Assembly: GCF_004912165.1 (NCBI RefSeq)
Contig: NZ_STGV01000001.1
Span: 434,001 to 498,000, forward strand
Length of the DNA stretch: 64,000 bases
Origin: Peteryoungia ipomoeae
GTDB taxonomy: Bacteria > Pseudomonadota > Alphaproteobacteria > Rhizobiales > Rhizobiaceae
Direction of reading: 5' to 3'
The notes beneath the pieces were generated by a model that was given only the letters and a program-made list of their open reading frames with translations, was not told the DNA's origin and did no database searches. Shown piece by piece: positions 53,462 through 63,079 of this stretch; the first letter of the stretch is position 1; each line of letters begins with the position of its first letter. Made by a program: the position numbers and the translations under genes.

Positions 53462-54398
53462 TCCCGGTTCTCTCAACACTGCGGCTGCCGGTTTCGATGC
53501 AGTCTCCGATCGCCTCGGCGCCGGTCCGCGCGGCGCGAAGCCGAAACGCACCTTTTCGGCGCGCAACATCATGCTCTATGGCTCGCTGATCGTCTTTGCG
53601 ATCTACTATCTGCTGCCGCTCTACGTGATGGTGGTTACGTCGCTCAAGGGCATGCCGGAAATCCGTCTCGGCAATATCTTCTCGCCGCCGGTCGAAATCA
53701 CTTTCGAGCCATGGGTCAAGGCCTGGGCGACAGCCTGCACCGGTCTGAACTGCGACGGCCTGTCGCGCGGCTTCTGGAACTCTGTGCGGATCATGGTCCC
53801 GTCGACCTTCATCTCCATCCTGATTGCTTCGGTGAACGGCTATGCGCTCGCCAATTGGCGGTTCAAGGGTGCCGAGCTCTTTTTCACGATCCTGGTCATC
53901 GGCGCCTTCATTCCCTATCAGGTCATGATCTATCCGATCGTCATCGTGCTGCGTGAACTCGGCATCTACGGGACGCTGACCGGCCTCGTCATCGTTCACA
54001 CCATTTTCGGCATGCCGATCCTGACGCTGCTCTTCCGCAACTACTTCACCTCCTTGCCGGAAGAACTGTTCAAGGCGGCGCGCATCGATGGGGCAGGGTT
54101 CTGGCAGATCTATCTCAGGATCATGCTGCCCATGTCGCTGCCGATCTTCGTCGTGGCCATGATCCTGCAGATCACCGGCATCTGGAACGACTTCCTCTTC
54201 GGCGTCGTCTTCACCCGACCGGAATATTACCCGATGACCGTTCAGCTGAACAACATCGTCAACTCGGTCCAGGGCGTGAAGGAATACAATGTCAACATGG
54301 CCGCAACACTTCTGACCGGCGCCGTGCCGCTCATCGTCTACTTCATTTCCGGACGCCTGTTCGTCCGGGGCATCGCCGCCGGCGCAGTCAAGGGTTAA
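53454..54398 (+). CDS. sugar ABC transporter permease 2
   Basis: A 314-residue MalG-type permease with about six membrane helices and the EAA loop EELFKAARIDGAGFWQIYLR. It starts with a GTG at 53454, with GGAGGA at 53441-53446; the upstream in-frame part overlaps permease 1 and is not coding. The N-terminal 40 residues are a polar cytoplasmic extension (DRLGAGPRGAKPKRTFSA). 4 bp gap to the ATPase gene. Confidence 0.95.
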   Translation: MANPGSLNTAAAGFDAVSDRLGAGPRGAKPKRTFSARNIMLYGSLIVFAIYYLLPLYVMVVTSLKGMPEIRLGNIFSPPVEITFEPWVKAWATACTGLNCDGLSRGFWNSVRIMVPSTFISILIASVNGYALANWRFKGAELFFTILVIGAFIPYQVMIYPIVIVLRELGIYGTLTGLVIVHTIFGMPILTLLFRNYFTSLPEELFKAARIDGAGFWQIYLRIMLPMSLPIFVVAMILQITGIWNDFLFGVVFTRPEYYPMTVQLNNIVNSVQGVKEYNVNMAATLLTGAVPLIVYFISGRLFVRGIAAGAVKG

Positions 54399-54402
54399 GC
54401 TT

Positions 54403-55491
54403 ATGCAGCACAGTGTATCGATCAAGGACCTCTCTTTGAGCTTCGGCGCCGTGAAGGTGCTGGAAAACCTCAATCTCGACATTGTCGATGGCGAATTCAT
54501 CGTCCTCCTCGGCTCGTCCGGTTGCGGCAAGTCCACGCTGTTGAACTGCATTGCCGGTCTGCTGGAGCCGACCGATGGGCAGATTTTCATCAAGGGCAAA
54601 AACGTCACCTGGGAAGAGCCCAAGGATCGCGGCATCGGCATGGTGTTCCAGTCCTACGCCCTCTATCCCCAGATGACGGTGAAGAAAAACCTCTCCTTCG
54701 GCCTGCAGGTTGCGAAGATGCCGAAGGACGAGATCGAAAAGCGCGTGCAGCGCGCCGCCGATATCCTGCAGATCGGGCCGCTGCTCGATCGCAAGCCCTC
54801 GGCGCTATCAGGCGGGCAAAGGCAGCGCGTCGCAATCGGGCGTGCGCTGGTTCGCGACGTGGATGTCTTCCTCTTCGACGAGCCACTCTCCAACCTCGAT
54901 GCCAAGTTGCGCTCGGAACTGCGCGTCGAGATCAAGCGTCTGCACCACAATTTGAAAAACACGATGATCTACGTCACCCATGACCAGATCGAGGCGCTGA
55001 CGCTGGCCGACCGTATCGCGATCATGAAGAGCGGCGTGATCCAGCAGCTCGCCGACCCGAACACGATCTACAACCAGCCGAAGAACCTCTTCGTTGCCGG
55101 CTTTATCGGCTCGCCGTCGATGAACTTTCTGCATGGCGATCTGATCAACGAAGGCGGCAAGGTTCTTTTCCGGACCCATGATGTGATGTTCTCGCTGGAT
55201 GGCTACCAGTCGGCCGAACCCCTCGTTGCGGGACGCAAGGTCGTGCTCGGCGTTCGTCCCGAACACATCAAGGTCGATGAGGAAAACGGCATTACCGAGC
55301 TGCACGAGGCGATCGTCGATATCGAAGAGCCGATGGGTGCCGATAACCTGCTTTGGCTGAAGCACGCCGGGCACACGCTGTCGGTCCGCATTGGCGGCAC
55401 CCGTCGTTATGCCCCGGGTGCTCGCGTGCGCCTCGGCTTCGACATGAGCGTTGCCTCCCTGTTTGATGCGACGACCGAAGAGCGCATCTGA
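54403..55491 (+). CDS. sugar ABC transporter ATP-binding protein (UgpC/MalK type)
   Basis: A 362-residue ATPase. Walker A GSSGCGKST, Q-loop VFQSYALYPQMT, signature LSGGQRQRVAIGRAL, Walker B VFLFDEPLSNLD and switch YVTHDQIEALTLAD are intact. A C-terminal TOBE-type regulatory domain (VLGVRPEHIKVDEENG) is present. It powers the two permeases upstream. A strong terminator follows, so the transporter can be expressed apart from the enzymes. Confidence 0.96.
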   Translation: MQHSVSIKDLSLSFGAVKVLENLNLDIVDGEFIVLLGSSGCGKSTLLNCIAGLLEPTDGQIFIKGKNVTWEEPKDRGIGMVFQSYALYPQMTVKKNLSFGLQVAKMPKDEIEKRVQRAADILQIGPLLDRKPSALSGGQRQRVAIGRALVRDVDVFLFDEPLSNLDAKLRSELRVEIKRLHHNLKNTMIYVTHDQIEALTLADRIAIMKSGVIQQLADPNTIYNQPKNLFVAGFIGSPSMNFLHGDLINEGGKVLFRTHDVMFSLDGYQSAEPLVAGRKVVLGVRPEHIKVDEENGITELHEAIVDIEEPMGADNLLWLKHAGHTLSVRIGGTRRYAPGARVRLGFDMSVASLFDATTEERI

Positions 55492-55504
55492 CCCTGTCTC
55501 CCTA

Positions 55505-55543
55505 GCGTCCCGGACAATCTGTGCCGGGACGCCTTTTTCTTTT
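55505..55543 (+). terminator. rho-independent terminator after the ABC ATPase
   Basis: GCGTCCCGG (55505-55513) pairs with CCGGGACGC (55524-55532), followed by CTTTTTCTTTT. It lies only 20 bp before the GH2 gene, so the enzyme genes rely on read-through or their own promoter. Confidence 0.88.
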
Positions 55544-55562
55544 GCAGTCCAGGATGTCAGCG

Positions 55563-58022
55563 ATGAACGATACAGCGCTCGGCCGCACTCACGATCTCAA
55601 TGGCGTTTGGGACCTGGTGTCCCTTGAGGGAGACCATCGCGCGCCAATGACGGTGCCGGGTGACGTGCATTCGGCGCTTCACGCGGCGGGCATCATTCCC
55701 GATCCCTACTTTGCCCGCAATGAAGAGGCGGTGCAGTGGGTCGCCGAACGCGACTGGGCAATCGAGCGTCGCGTGACCGTCCCCGATATCTCCGGCAGCT
55801 GGTATCTCGACATCGACTATCTCGATACGGTCGCCGTCGTCTTCGTCAACGACGTGCCGGTCCTCTCGGCTGACAACTGCTTCCGCCGCTATCGTCCCGA
55901 TGTCAGCCATGCGCTGCAGCCGGGCGAGAACACGATCCGCATTCTTTTCCATTCCAGCATCACGGCGGGTGCCGAGCGCCAGGCGCGCCAGCCCTTCTAC
56001 ATTCCCTATTCGACTGCCAATTCGCCGATCCCGAATGGCAACATGCTGCGCAAGCCGCAATGCCATTTCGGCTGGGACTGGAACATCGCGATTGCGCCGC
56101 TCGGCCTCTATGCGCAGATTGCCTTGAAAAAACTCGATCCGGCCCGGATCGAGCATGTCGAGACCGAGCAGCTGCATCATGCCGATGGTCGCGTGGAGCT
56201 GAAGGTCACGGCCACCTTGCACGCGGCAGACCCCGCCGTCGTTCCGATCCACTTTGATCTCGACGGGGAGCGCGTTCGCCTCGACGTTGGCATTGCCGCC
56301 GGCGAGACGAAGGTGGTCCATGTCTTCGAGATCGAAACCCCGCGTCTCTGGTGGCCGGCAGGCTCCGGCGAGCAGGCGCTTTATACGCTCAGCGTCGACC
56401 TGCCCACCGAGACCGTCACCCGCCAGATCGGTTTGCGCACGGTCGAGCTTCTGACCGATCCGGACGAAGCCGGCAGCCGCTTTGCGCTCACGGTCAATGG
56501 TCGCGAGATTTTCTGCCGCGGGGCAAACTGGATCCCGGCGGATGCGCTGTTTTCCCGCTCTTCGGAAGAGAAGACGACGGATCTGCTGCAGTCGGCTGTC
56601 GCCGCCAACATGAACATGATCCGCATCTGGGGCGGTGGTTTCTACGAGGCGGACTGGTTTTACGACCTCTGCGACCGGCTCGGCCTGATGGTCTGGCAGG
56701 ATTTCATGTTCGCCTGCAATCTCTATCCCTGCACCGAGGACTTCCTCGACAATGTCGCGCACGAGGTCGAGTACCAGGTCAAGCGGCTCTCCAGCCACGC
56801 CGCGATCGTTCTCTGGTGCGGCGACAACGAGCTGGTCGGCGCGCTCACCTGGTTCCCGGAATCGCGCGACAACAGAGACCGCTATCTCGTCGCCTATGAC
56901 CGGCTGAACCGCACCATCGAGCAGGGCGTCAAGAAGACTTATCCGCAAGGCATCTGGTGGCCCTCAAGCCCGGCCTCGGGCTATCTCGACTACGGCGATG
57001 CCTGGCATGCCGACGGCTCCGGCGACATGCATTACTGGTCGGTCTGGCACGAGAACAAGAGTTTCGATAATTACCGAACTGTCAAGCCGCGTTTCTGCTC
57101 GGAATTCGGCTTCCAGTCCTACACCTCGCTGCCGGTCATCGAGAGCTTTGCCGAGAAGAGCGACATGAACATCGCCTCGCCGGTGATGGAGCTGCACCAG
57201 AAGAATGCCGGCGGCAATGAGCGGATCGCGGGCACCATGTTCCGCTACTTCCGCTTCCCGAAGGATTTCGCCAATTTCGTCTATCTGAGCCAGATCCAGC
57301 AGGGGCTGGCGATCAAGACGGCGGTGGAATACTGGCGCTCGCTCAAACCCCATTGCATGGGCACGATCTACTGGCAGCTCAACGACACCTGGCCGGTCGC
57401 CTCCTGGTCCAGCCTCAACTACGGCGGCAGCTGGAAGGCCATGCATTATATGGTCCGCCGCTTCTTCCAGCCGGTCGCAGTGGCCGCCATTCCGTCGGAG
57501 GATGGCACGTCGATTGCACTGTCCATGGTCAATGACACGCCCGATACCGTTATCATCGATGCCAATCTCTTCGTGCTGACGCTGTCGGGTGACCGTATTC
57601 CGCTGAAAAGCGTGCAGGGCGATTGCAGCCCCGATGCCGCCGACGTGCTGGTGACGCTTGATGCCACTGAAATCCCCGCCGATGGCCTGCTCGCCTGGAG
57701 CTTTATCGCCTCGAACGGCATGAGTGGCGAGGGGCATTTCCTCAATGGCACCTACAAGGCGCTGGATCTCGAAGCCTCCGGCCTCGAAACCACCGTCGCC
57801 CCGGCCGGCGAAGGCGCCTACGAGGTCACGGTCACCGCTCGCGGTCTGGCGCTTTTCGCCATGCTCGAAAGCCAGACACCCGGCCGCTACAGCGACAATG
57901 CCTTCGATCTTGCCGCCGGCGAAAGCCGCCGCATCATCTTCACGCCGGACACCGCACTTGCCGCCGGAACCATGCCGGAATTCCGCATCTACGATCTCTA
58001 TTCCTGCCAGTCGGTGGACTGA
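55563..58022 (+). CDS. GH2-family beta-mannosidase-like glycosidase
   Basis: An 819-residue glycoside hydrolase family 2 enzyme of the beta-mannosidase branch. Order: N-terminal jelly-roll (NGVWDLVSLEGDHRAPMTVPGDVHSAL), Ig-like domain, TIM barrel with acid/base Glu423 (WCGDNE) and nucleophile Glu514 (CSEFGFQSY), then C-terminal domains. PKSxCHFGWDW-like (RKPQCHFGWDWN) is mannosidase-typical. No signal peptide, so it works on imported oligosaccharides in the cytoplasm. The ATG at 55563 is chosen; 55554 is an alternative. Substrate specificity is predicted, not proven. Confidence 0.93.
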   Translation: MNDTALGRTHDLNGVWDLVSLEGDHRAPMTVPGDVHSALHAAGIIPDPYFARNEEAVQWVAERDWAIERRVTVPDISGSWYLDIDYLDTVAVVFVNDVPVLSADNCFRRYRPDVSHALQPGENTIRILFHSSITAGAERQARQPFYIPYSTANSPIPNGNMLRKPQCHFGWDWNIAIAPLGLYAQIALKKLDPARIEHVETEQLHHADGRVELKVTATLHAADPAVVPIHFDLDGERVRLDVGIAAGETKVVHVFEIETPRLWWPAGSGEQALYTLSVDLPTETVTRQIGLRTVELLTDPDEAGSRFALTVNGREIFCRGANWIPADALFSRSSEEKTTDLLQSAVAANMNMIRIWGGGFYEADWFYDLCDRLGLMVWQDFMFACNLYPCTEDFLDNVAHEVEYQVKRLSSHAAIVLWCGDNELVGALTWFPESRDNRDRYLVAYDRLNRTIEQGVKKTYPQGIWWPSSPASGYLDYGDAWHADGSGDMHYWSVWHENKSFDNYRTVKPRFCSEFGFQSYTSLPVIESFAEKSDMNIASPVMELHQKNAGGNERIAGTMFRYFRFPKDFANFVYLSQIQQGLAIKTAVEYWRSLKPHCMGTIYWQLNDTWPVASWSSLNYGGSWKAMHYMVRRFFQPVAVAAIPSEDGTSIALSMVNDTPDTVIIDANLFVLTLSGDRIPLKSVQGDCSPDAADVLVTLDATEIPADGLLAWSFIASNGMSGEGHFLNGTYKALDLEASGLETTVAPAGEGAYEVTVTARGLALFAMLESQTPGRYSDNAFDLAAGESRRIIFTPDTALAAGTMPEFRIYDLYSCQSVD

Positions 58023-58082
58023 CGGGTGACATCAACAAGGCCATGGGCGCCCGATCCATGGTCAAACGAGGAGGAAATACCC

Positions 58083-58844
58083 ATGACGAAACTTGGCTTC
58101 CAGCTATACAGCGCCCGCAATTTTCAGCCCTTCAGCGGCATTTATCCGAAGCTTCAGGCTGCCGGCTACAGCGAGGTCGAAGGCTATGGCGCCCTTTATG
58201 CGTCGCTGGCAGACGGTGAACTCGGTGCCTTCCGCAAGGAACTCGACGACAACGGCCTGACCATGCCGACTGCCCATTTCGGCCTCGACATGATCGAAAA
58301 TGACCCTGATCGCGTCGTAAAGATCGCGAAGACGCTCGGCATCGAGGCCGTCTATTGCCCCTATCTCATGCCCGACCAGCGGCCTTCGGATGCGGCCGGT
58401 TGGTTCGCCTTCGGCCAGCGCCTGCAGGCGGCCGGCAAGCCGCTGCGGGATGCCGGTCTCGTCTTCGGCTGGCACAATCACGATTTCGAATTCGTGGCGC
58501 TGCCCGATGGCTCGACGCCGCAGGAACAGATCTTTGCCGGTGGTCCGGATCTCGACTGGGAAGCCGACATTGCCTGGGTCATCCGGGGTGGTGCCGATCC
58601 GATTGCCTGGATCGAGAGCTATGGCAAGCGCATCAGTGCCGTGCATGTGAAGGACATTGCGGCCCCCGGTGAAAACACCGATGAAGACGGCTGGGCCGAT
58701 GTCGGCCACGGCACCGTCGACTGGAAGGGGCTCGTCGCGGCACTGAAATCGACCCCGGTCAAGCATTTCATCGTTGAACACGACAATCCGAAGGATATCG
58801 ACCGGCTGATCACACGCTCGATCGCATCCTTCAACACCTATTGA
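58083..58844 (+). CDS. sugar phosphate isomerase/epimerase (AP endonuclease 2 fold)
   Basis: A 253-residue TIM-barrel protein of the xylose isomerase-like superfamily. KLGFQLYSARNFQP, FGWHNHDFEF, DLDWEADIAWVIRGG, AVHVKDI and FIVEHDNP carry the metal- and substrate-binding residues of this group. It probably isomerises or epimerises a sugar released by the glycosidases (inference). GAGGAGGAAATACCC precedes the ATG at 58083. Confidence 0.9.
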   Translation: MTKLGFQLYSARNFQPFSGIYPKLQAAGYSEVEGYGALYASLADGELGAFRKELDDNGLTMPTAHFGLDMIENDPDRVVKIAKTLGIEAVYCPYLMPDQRPSDAAGWFAFGQRLQAAGKPLRDAGLVFGWHNHDFEFVALPDGSTPQEQIFAGGPDLDWEADIAWVIRGGADPIAWIESYGKRISAVHVKDIAAPGENTDEDGWADVGHGTVDWKGLVAALKSTPVKHFIVEHDNPKDIDRLITRSIASFNTY

Positions 58845-58872
58845 ACCACTCGCAGCAAGCAGGACATTTTCA

Positions 58873-60006
58873 ATGGCACGCGACCTCGGCGTCGGCATCA
58901 TCGGATGCGGCAATATCTCCACCACCTACTTCTCACTGGCACCGCTGTTTCGCGGCTTGAATGTCGTCGCCTGCGCCGACATCAACATGAATGCTGCGCA
59001 GTTGCGCGCCGAGGAATACGGCGTCAAGGCGCAGACCATCGATGAACTCCTCGCCAATGACGAGGTCGATATCGTCGTCAACCTGACGATCCCGGATGCG
59101 CATTATCCGGTGTCTCGCCAGATTCTCGAAGCCGGCAAGCATGTCTATTCTGAAAAGCCGCTGGTGCTTTCGCTCGAACAGGGCGAGGAGCTTCGCCGCA
59201 TCGCCCGCGAAAAGGGCCTCTCGGTCGGCTGCGCGCCGGACACCTTCCTCGGTGGCTCGCACCAGCTCGCCCGCGCCTATATCGACAAGGGCGGCATCGG
59301 CCGCGTCACCTCGGGCACCTGCCACGTCATGAGCCCGGGCATGGAGATGTGGCATCCGAACCCGGACTTCTTCTTCCTGCCCGGTGGCGGCCCGATCCTC
59401 GATCTCGGTCCCTATTACATCGCCAATCTGATCAACCTGATCGGACCGGTGAAGCGGGTTGCCGCACTCACTTCGATGGCAAACGAGACCCGCACCATCA
59501 CCAGCCAGCCGCGCAATGGCGAGCAGATCCCGGTGAAGACGCCGACCAACATCCATGCGCTGCTCGAATTCCAGAATGGCGCGACGATTACGCTCTCGGC
59601 AAGCTGGGACGTCTGGAGCCACCGTCACGCCAACACGGAACTCTACGGTACCGAAGGCTCGCTCTACGTGCCGGATCCGAACTTCTTCGGCGGTCTCGTC
59701 GAGGCCTCGGGCCGCAACAAGGATATCCAGCCGCTCGAAGCCTGGGATCATCCCTTCGGTCGCGATAACCAGGAAAGCCCGCAAGGCCCCCGCGCCAACT
59801 ACCGCACGGCAGGTCTCGCCGACATGGCGGTGGCAATCCTTGAAGGCCGCGACGCCCGCTGCTCGCTCGACCGTGCACTGCACGGCGTCGATGTCATGGT
59901 GTCGATCCTGAAGTCGGGCGAGACGGGTGAGTTCGTCACGCTCACGACCACCTGCACCCAACCGGCGGCGCTGGGTATCGAAGAAGCGCAGGCTCTGCTT
60001 CGCTGA
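58873..60006 (+). CDS. Gfo/Idh/MocA-family oxidoreductase
   Basis: A 377-residue NAD(P)-dependent dehydrogenase. The Rossmann motif is GIIGCGNIS (residues 8-16) and the catalytic-lysine motif EKP is at 94-96 (VYSEKPL); the C-terminal alpha/beta substrate domain includes GGGPILDLGPYYI. Members oxidise sugars or inositols. With the isomerase upstream it may convert the monosaccharide by an oxidation-isomerisation route (inference). A terminator-like repeat follows. Confidence 0.92.
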   Translation: MARDLGVGIIGCGNISTTYFSLAPLFRGLNVVACADINMNAAQLRAEEYGVKAQTIDELLANDEVDIVVNLTIPDAHYPVSRQILEAGKHVYSEKPLVLSLEQGEELRRIAREKGLSVGCAPDTFLGGSHQLARAYIDKGGIGRVTSGTCHVMSPGMEMWHPNPDFFFLPGGGPILDLGPYYIANLINLIGPVKRVAALTSMANETRTITSQPRNGEQIPVKTPTNIHALLEFQNGATITLSASWDVWSHRHANTELYGTEGSLYVPDPNFFGGLVEASGRNKDIQPLEAWDHPFGRDNQESPQGPRANYRTAGLADMAVAILEGRDARCSLDRALHGVDVMVSILKSGETGEFVTLTTTCTQPAALGIEEAQALLR

Positions 60007-60019
60007 TTCACCTCCCCAA

Positions 60020-60164
60020 CCCCTCCCCACAAGGGGGAGGGGCTTTTCCTCTGTCGCCTCTGGGCTTTTGCGCAGTCTCCGCTAAGTTGCGGCTGGCGGA
60101 GAATGGGAGGCGTCCCCGATCAGTCTCCCCCTTTGTGGGGGAGATGGCCGGCAGGCCAGAGGGG
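60020..60164. repeat. palindromic intergenic repeat, first arm acting as terminator
   Basis: CCCCTCCCC (60020-60028) pairs with GGGGAGGGG (60034-60042) and is followed by CTTTTCC, a likely terminator for the dehydrogenase gene. Further on TCTCCCCC (60124-60131) pairs with GGGGGAGA (60137-60144), followed by GGCCGGCAGGCCAGAGG. Paired C-run/G-run palindromes of this type recur between genes in Rhizobiales. Confidence 0.7.
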
Positions 60165-60207
60165 GGATTCGCGTCCGCCGAGCATATGCATCTGGGAGAA
60201 ACCATCC

Positions 60208-61260
60208 ATGACCTACACCCCCGCAGAGACCCGCTATGAGCGAATGACCTATAACCGCTGCGGCAAGAGCGGGCTGAAACTGCCGGCGATCTCGCTGGGC
60301 CTCTGGCACAATTTCGGCAACGACACGCCGCATCAGACCAAACAGGCGATCTGCCGTCGGGCTTTCGACCTCGGCATCACCCATTTCGACCTTGCCAACA
60401 ATTACGGCCCGCCGGCCGGCTCCGCCGAAGAGGCCTTCGGCGAGATCCTGAAGACGGATTTCCGGGGCTACCGCGACGAACTGATCATCTCGTCCAAGGC
60501 CGGCTACAACATGTGGCCGGGTCCTTACGGCGAATGGGGCAGCCGCAAATATCTGATCGCCTCCTGCGACCAGAGCCTGAAGCGCATGGGCCTCGACTAT
60601 GTCGACATCTTCTATTCGCACCGCTTCGATCCCGAGACGCCGCTCGAGGAAACCTGCGGCGCGCTCGATCACATCGTCCGCTCGGGCAGGGCGCAATATG
60701 TCGGCATTTCCTCCTACAATTCGAAGCGCACCCGCGAAGCCTATGAGATCCTGAAGGGCCTGGGCACGCCGCTTCTCATCCATCAGCCCAGCTATTCCAT
60801 GATCAATCGCTGGATCGAGGAAGATGGGCTCATCGACACGCTGGAAGACCTCGGCATCGGCTCGATCGTCTTCTCGCCGCTCGCCCAGGGCATGCTGACA
60901 TCGAAGTATCTGAACGGCATTCCCGAAGGCGCACGCGCCGCGCAGGATAAGTCGCTCGATCCCGGCTTCCTCAACGAGCGCAACCTTGAAAACATCCGGG
61001 GCTTGAACCGCATCGCCGAAAAGCGCGGCCAGACGCTGGCGCAGATGGCGCTTGCCTGGGTGCTGCGCGGCAAGCGCATCACCACGGCGCTGATCGGCGC
61101 ATCCAAGCCCTCCCAGGTCGAGGACTGCGTCAAGGCCATCGAGACGCCGGATTTCACGGCGGAAGAACTCGCCGAGATCGACGTCTTCGCCAAGGATGCC
61201 GACATTAACATCTGGGCCGCCTCTGCCGAGCGCAAGGGCCCGCCGCGCAAGAAGAAGTAA
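60208..61260 (+). CDS. aldo/keto reductase, YghZ/Mgr-like
   Basis: A 350-residue aldo/keto reductase of the YghZ (glyceraldehyde 3-phosphate reductase-like)/Kv-beta group. Catalytic tetrad: Asp61, Tyr66, Lys97 and His138 (FDLANNYGPP, SSKAGYN, FYSHRFD). NADPH-binding ALIGASKPSQVEDCVKA is near the C-terminus. The ATG at 60208 lies after GGGAGAAACC; the longer open frame reads through the repeat. It is flanked on both sides by palindromic repeats, so it may be a separate transcription unit within the sugar locus. Confidence 0.92.
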   Translation: MTYTPAETRYERMTYNRCGKSGLKLPAISLGLWHNFGNDTPHQTKQAICRRAFDLGITHFDLANNYGPPAGSAEEAFGEILKTDFRGYRDELIISSKAGYNMWPGPYGEWGSRKYLIASCDQSLKRMGLDYVDIFYSHRFDPETPLEETCGALDHIVRSGRAQYVGISSYNSKRTREAYEILKGLGTPLLIHQPSYSMINRWIEEDGLIDTLEDLGIGSIVFSPLAQGMLTSKYLNGIPEGARAAQDKSLDPGFLNERNLENIRGLNRIAEKRGQTLAQMALAWVLRGKRITTALIGASKPSQVEDCVKAIETPDFTAEELAEIDVFAKDADINIWAASAERKGPPRKKK

Positions 61261-61270
61261 CATCGAAGTT

Positions 61271-61403
61271 GCCCCTCATCCCTCTGCCGGGACCTTCTCC
61301 CCGCAGGCGGAGAGAAGGTGGAGACGTCGGCCGGACTGACCTTCTCCCCGTTCACGGGGAGAAGGTGGCGCCCTTCGACAAGCTCAGGAGCCGGTTGAGG
61401 GGC
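61271..61403. repeat. compound palindromic intergenic repeat
   Basis: Outer arms GCCCCTCA (61271-61278) and TGAGGGGC (61396-61403) enclose two inner hairpins: ACCTTCTC/GAGAAGGT (61292-61319) and a perfect 12-bp stem ACCTTCTCCCCG/CGGGGAGAAGGT (61339-61366). CCTTCGACAAGCTCAGG follows, another sequence common in alphaproteobacterial spacers. About 133 bp with nested symmetry. Confidence 0.75.
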
Positions 61404-61447
61404 AAACCTATTCATGATTTGCCATCAGGCAGGAGACACCACAGGCC

Positions 61448-63055
61448 ATGATCATCAATCCCATCCTGCCGGGTTTCAATCCGGACCCGTCGATCTGCCG
61501 CGTGGGCGAGGATTATTACATCGCCACCTCCACCTTCGAATGGTATCCGGGCGTACAGATCCACCATTCGCGAGATCTCGCCAATTGGGACCTTGTCTGC
61601 CGTCCGCTGAACCGTGCCGCCCAGCTCGACATGCGTGGCAATCCCGACAGCGGCGGCGTCTGGGCGCCTTGCCTGTCCTATGCCGATGGCCTGTTCTGGC
61701 TGGTCTATACGGACGTGAAGCGCTTCGAAGGCTCGTTCAAGGACGCGCACAACTACATCGTCACGTCACCCTCGATCGAAGGTCCGTGGTCCGACCCGAT
61801 CTACGTCAATTCCTCCGGCTTTGATCCGACGCTCTTCCATGACGACGACGGCCGCAAATGGTTCCTCAACATGCAGTGGAACCACCGTCCCGAGGCGCGC
61901 AACACCATCGGCCATGCCAAGTTCGACGGCATTCTCATGCAGGAATGGGATGCGACGACGCAGAAGCTCGTCGGCCCGATCGAAAACATCTTCGAGGGCA
62001 GCAGCCAAGGTCTGGTCGAAGGCCCGCATGTCTTCAAGCGCAATGGCTGGTATTACCTGACGACCGCCGAGGGCGGTACCGGTTACGATCACGTGGTTAC
62101 CATGGCTCGGTCTCGGTCGATTCACGGCCCCTACGAGATGCATCCGCAAACGCATCTGATCACCTCCAAGGACGCGCCCGACGCCGTGCTGCAACGCGCC
62201 GGCCATGGCCAGTATGTCGAAACCCCGGATGGTCAGGTCTATCACACTCATCTCTGCGGCCGCCCCATGGCGCCCAAGCGTCGCTGCACCTTGGGCCGCG
62301 AAACCAGCCTGCAGAAATGCGTCTGGAAGGACGATGGCTGGCTCTATCTCGAACACGGCGGCGTTGTGCCATCAGTCGAAGTCTCGGCACCCGGCGGTGC
62401 GGCGAGGCGCGGGGAGCCGGTCGAGATCGTCAGGACGTTCGAGAGCCCGGACTTACCAAAAGAATTCCAGTGGCTACGCACGCCTGAGCCGCAGCGCCTG
62501 TTCAGCCTCAGCGAGCGGGCAGGGCACTTGCGCCTCTTCGGCCGCGAAAGCATCGGCTCCTGGTTCGAACAGTCGCTGGTTGCCCGGCGCCAGGAGCATC
62601 ACCGCTTCCACGCCGAGACGCGCCTCGAATTCTCGCCCGAGACCTATCAGCAGGTCGCAGGCCTGACGCATTACTACAATCGCTACAAGTTCCATGCCCT
62701 CGGTGTCTCGACCGACGAAAAGCTCGGCCGCTCGCTGATCATCCTCTCCTGCCCGGGAGATTATCCGTCGGGCAAGCTGACCTTCCCGATCGGCATGGGC
62801 CAGTCTGTTCCAGACGGCGTGATCGATCTTGCCATGGACATCACCGATAACGACCTGCAATTCTTCTGGCGGGTAGCGAGCGAGGGGGAGTGGCAGACCA
62901 TTGGCCCGGTGCTCGACGCCGGCGTGGTCTCGGACGAAGGCGGCTTTGGCGAACACGGCTCCTTCACCGGCGCCTTTGCCGGCATGTTCTGCTTCGACAT
63001 CTCCGGTCGGGGCCAGCCTGCCGACTTTGCGCAGTTCGTCTATCGACGGGGGTAA
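61448..63055 (+). CDS. GH43-family beta-xylosidase-like glycosidase
   Basis: A 535-residue glycoside hydrolase family 43 enzyme. Five-bladed propeller with catalytic base Asp13 (GFNPDPS), pKa-modulating Asp126 (SGFDPTLF) and general acid Glu191 (VEGPHVF), all in place. Residues from about 340 form the C-terminal beta-sandwich common in beta-xylosidases (YNRYKFHALGVSTDE). No signal peptide: it should cleave imported xylo- or arabino-oligosaccharides in the cytoplasm. Last enzyme gene of the sugar locus. Confidence 0.94.
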   Translation: MIINPILPGFNPDPSICRVGEDYYIATSTFEWYPGVQIHHSRDLANWDLVCRPLNRAAQLDMRGNPDSGGVWAPCLSYADGLFWLVYTDVKRFEGSFKDAHNYIVTSPSIEGPWSDPIYVNSSGFDPTLFHDDDGRKWFLNMQWNHRPEARNTIGHAKFDGILMQEWDATTQKLVGPIENIFEGSSQGLVEGPHVFKRNGWYYLTTAEGGTGYDHVVTMARSRSIHGPYEMHPQTHLITSKDAPDAVLQRAGHGQYVETPDGQVYHTHLCGRPMAPKRRCTLGRETSLQKCVWKDDGWLYLEHGGVVPSVEVSAPGGAARRGEPVEIVRTFESPDLPKEFQWLRTPEPQRLFSLSERAGHLRLFGRESIGSWFEQSLVARRQEHHRFHAETRLEFSPETYQQVAGLTHYYNRYKFHALGVSTDEKLGRSLIILSCPGDYPSGKLTFPIGMGQSVPDGVIDLAMDITDNDLQFFWRVASEGEWQTIGPVLDAGVVSDEGGFGEHGSFTGAFAGMFCFDISGRGQPADFAQFVYRRG

Positions 63056-63079
63056 GGGGCGCAAGCGTCTCCGGCGTCA

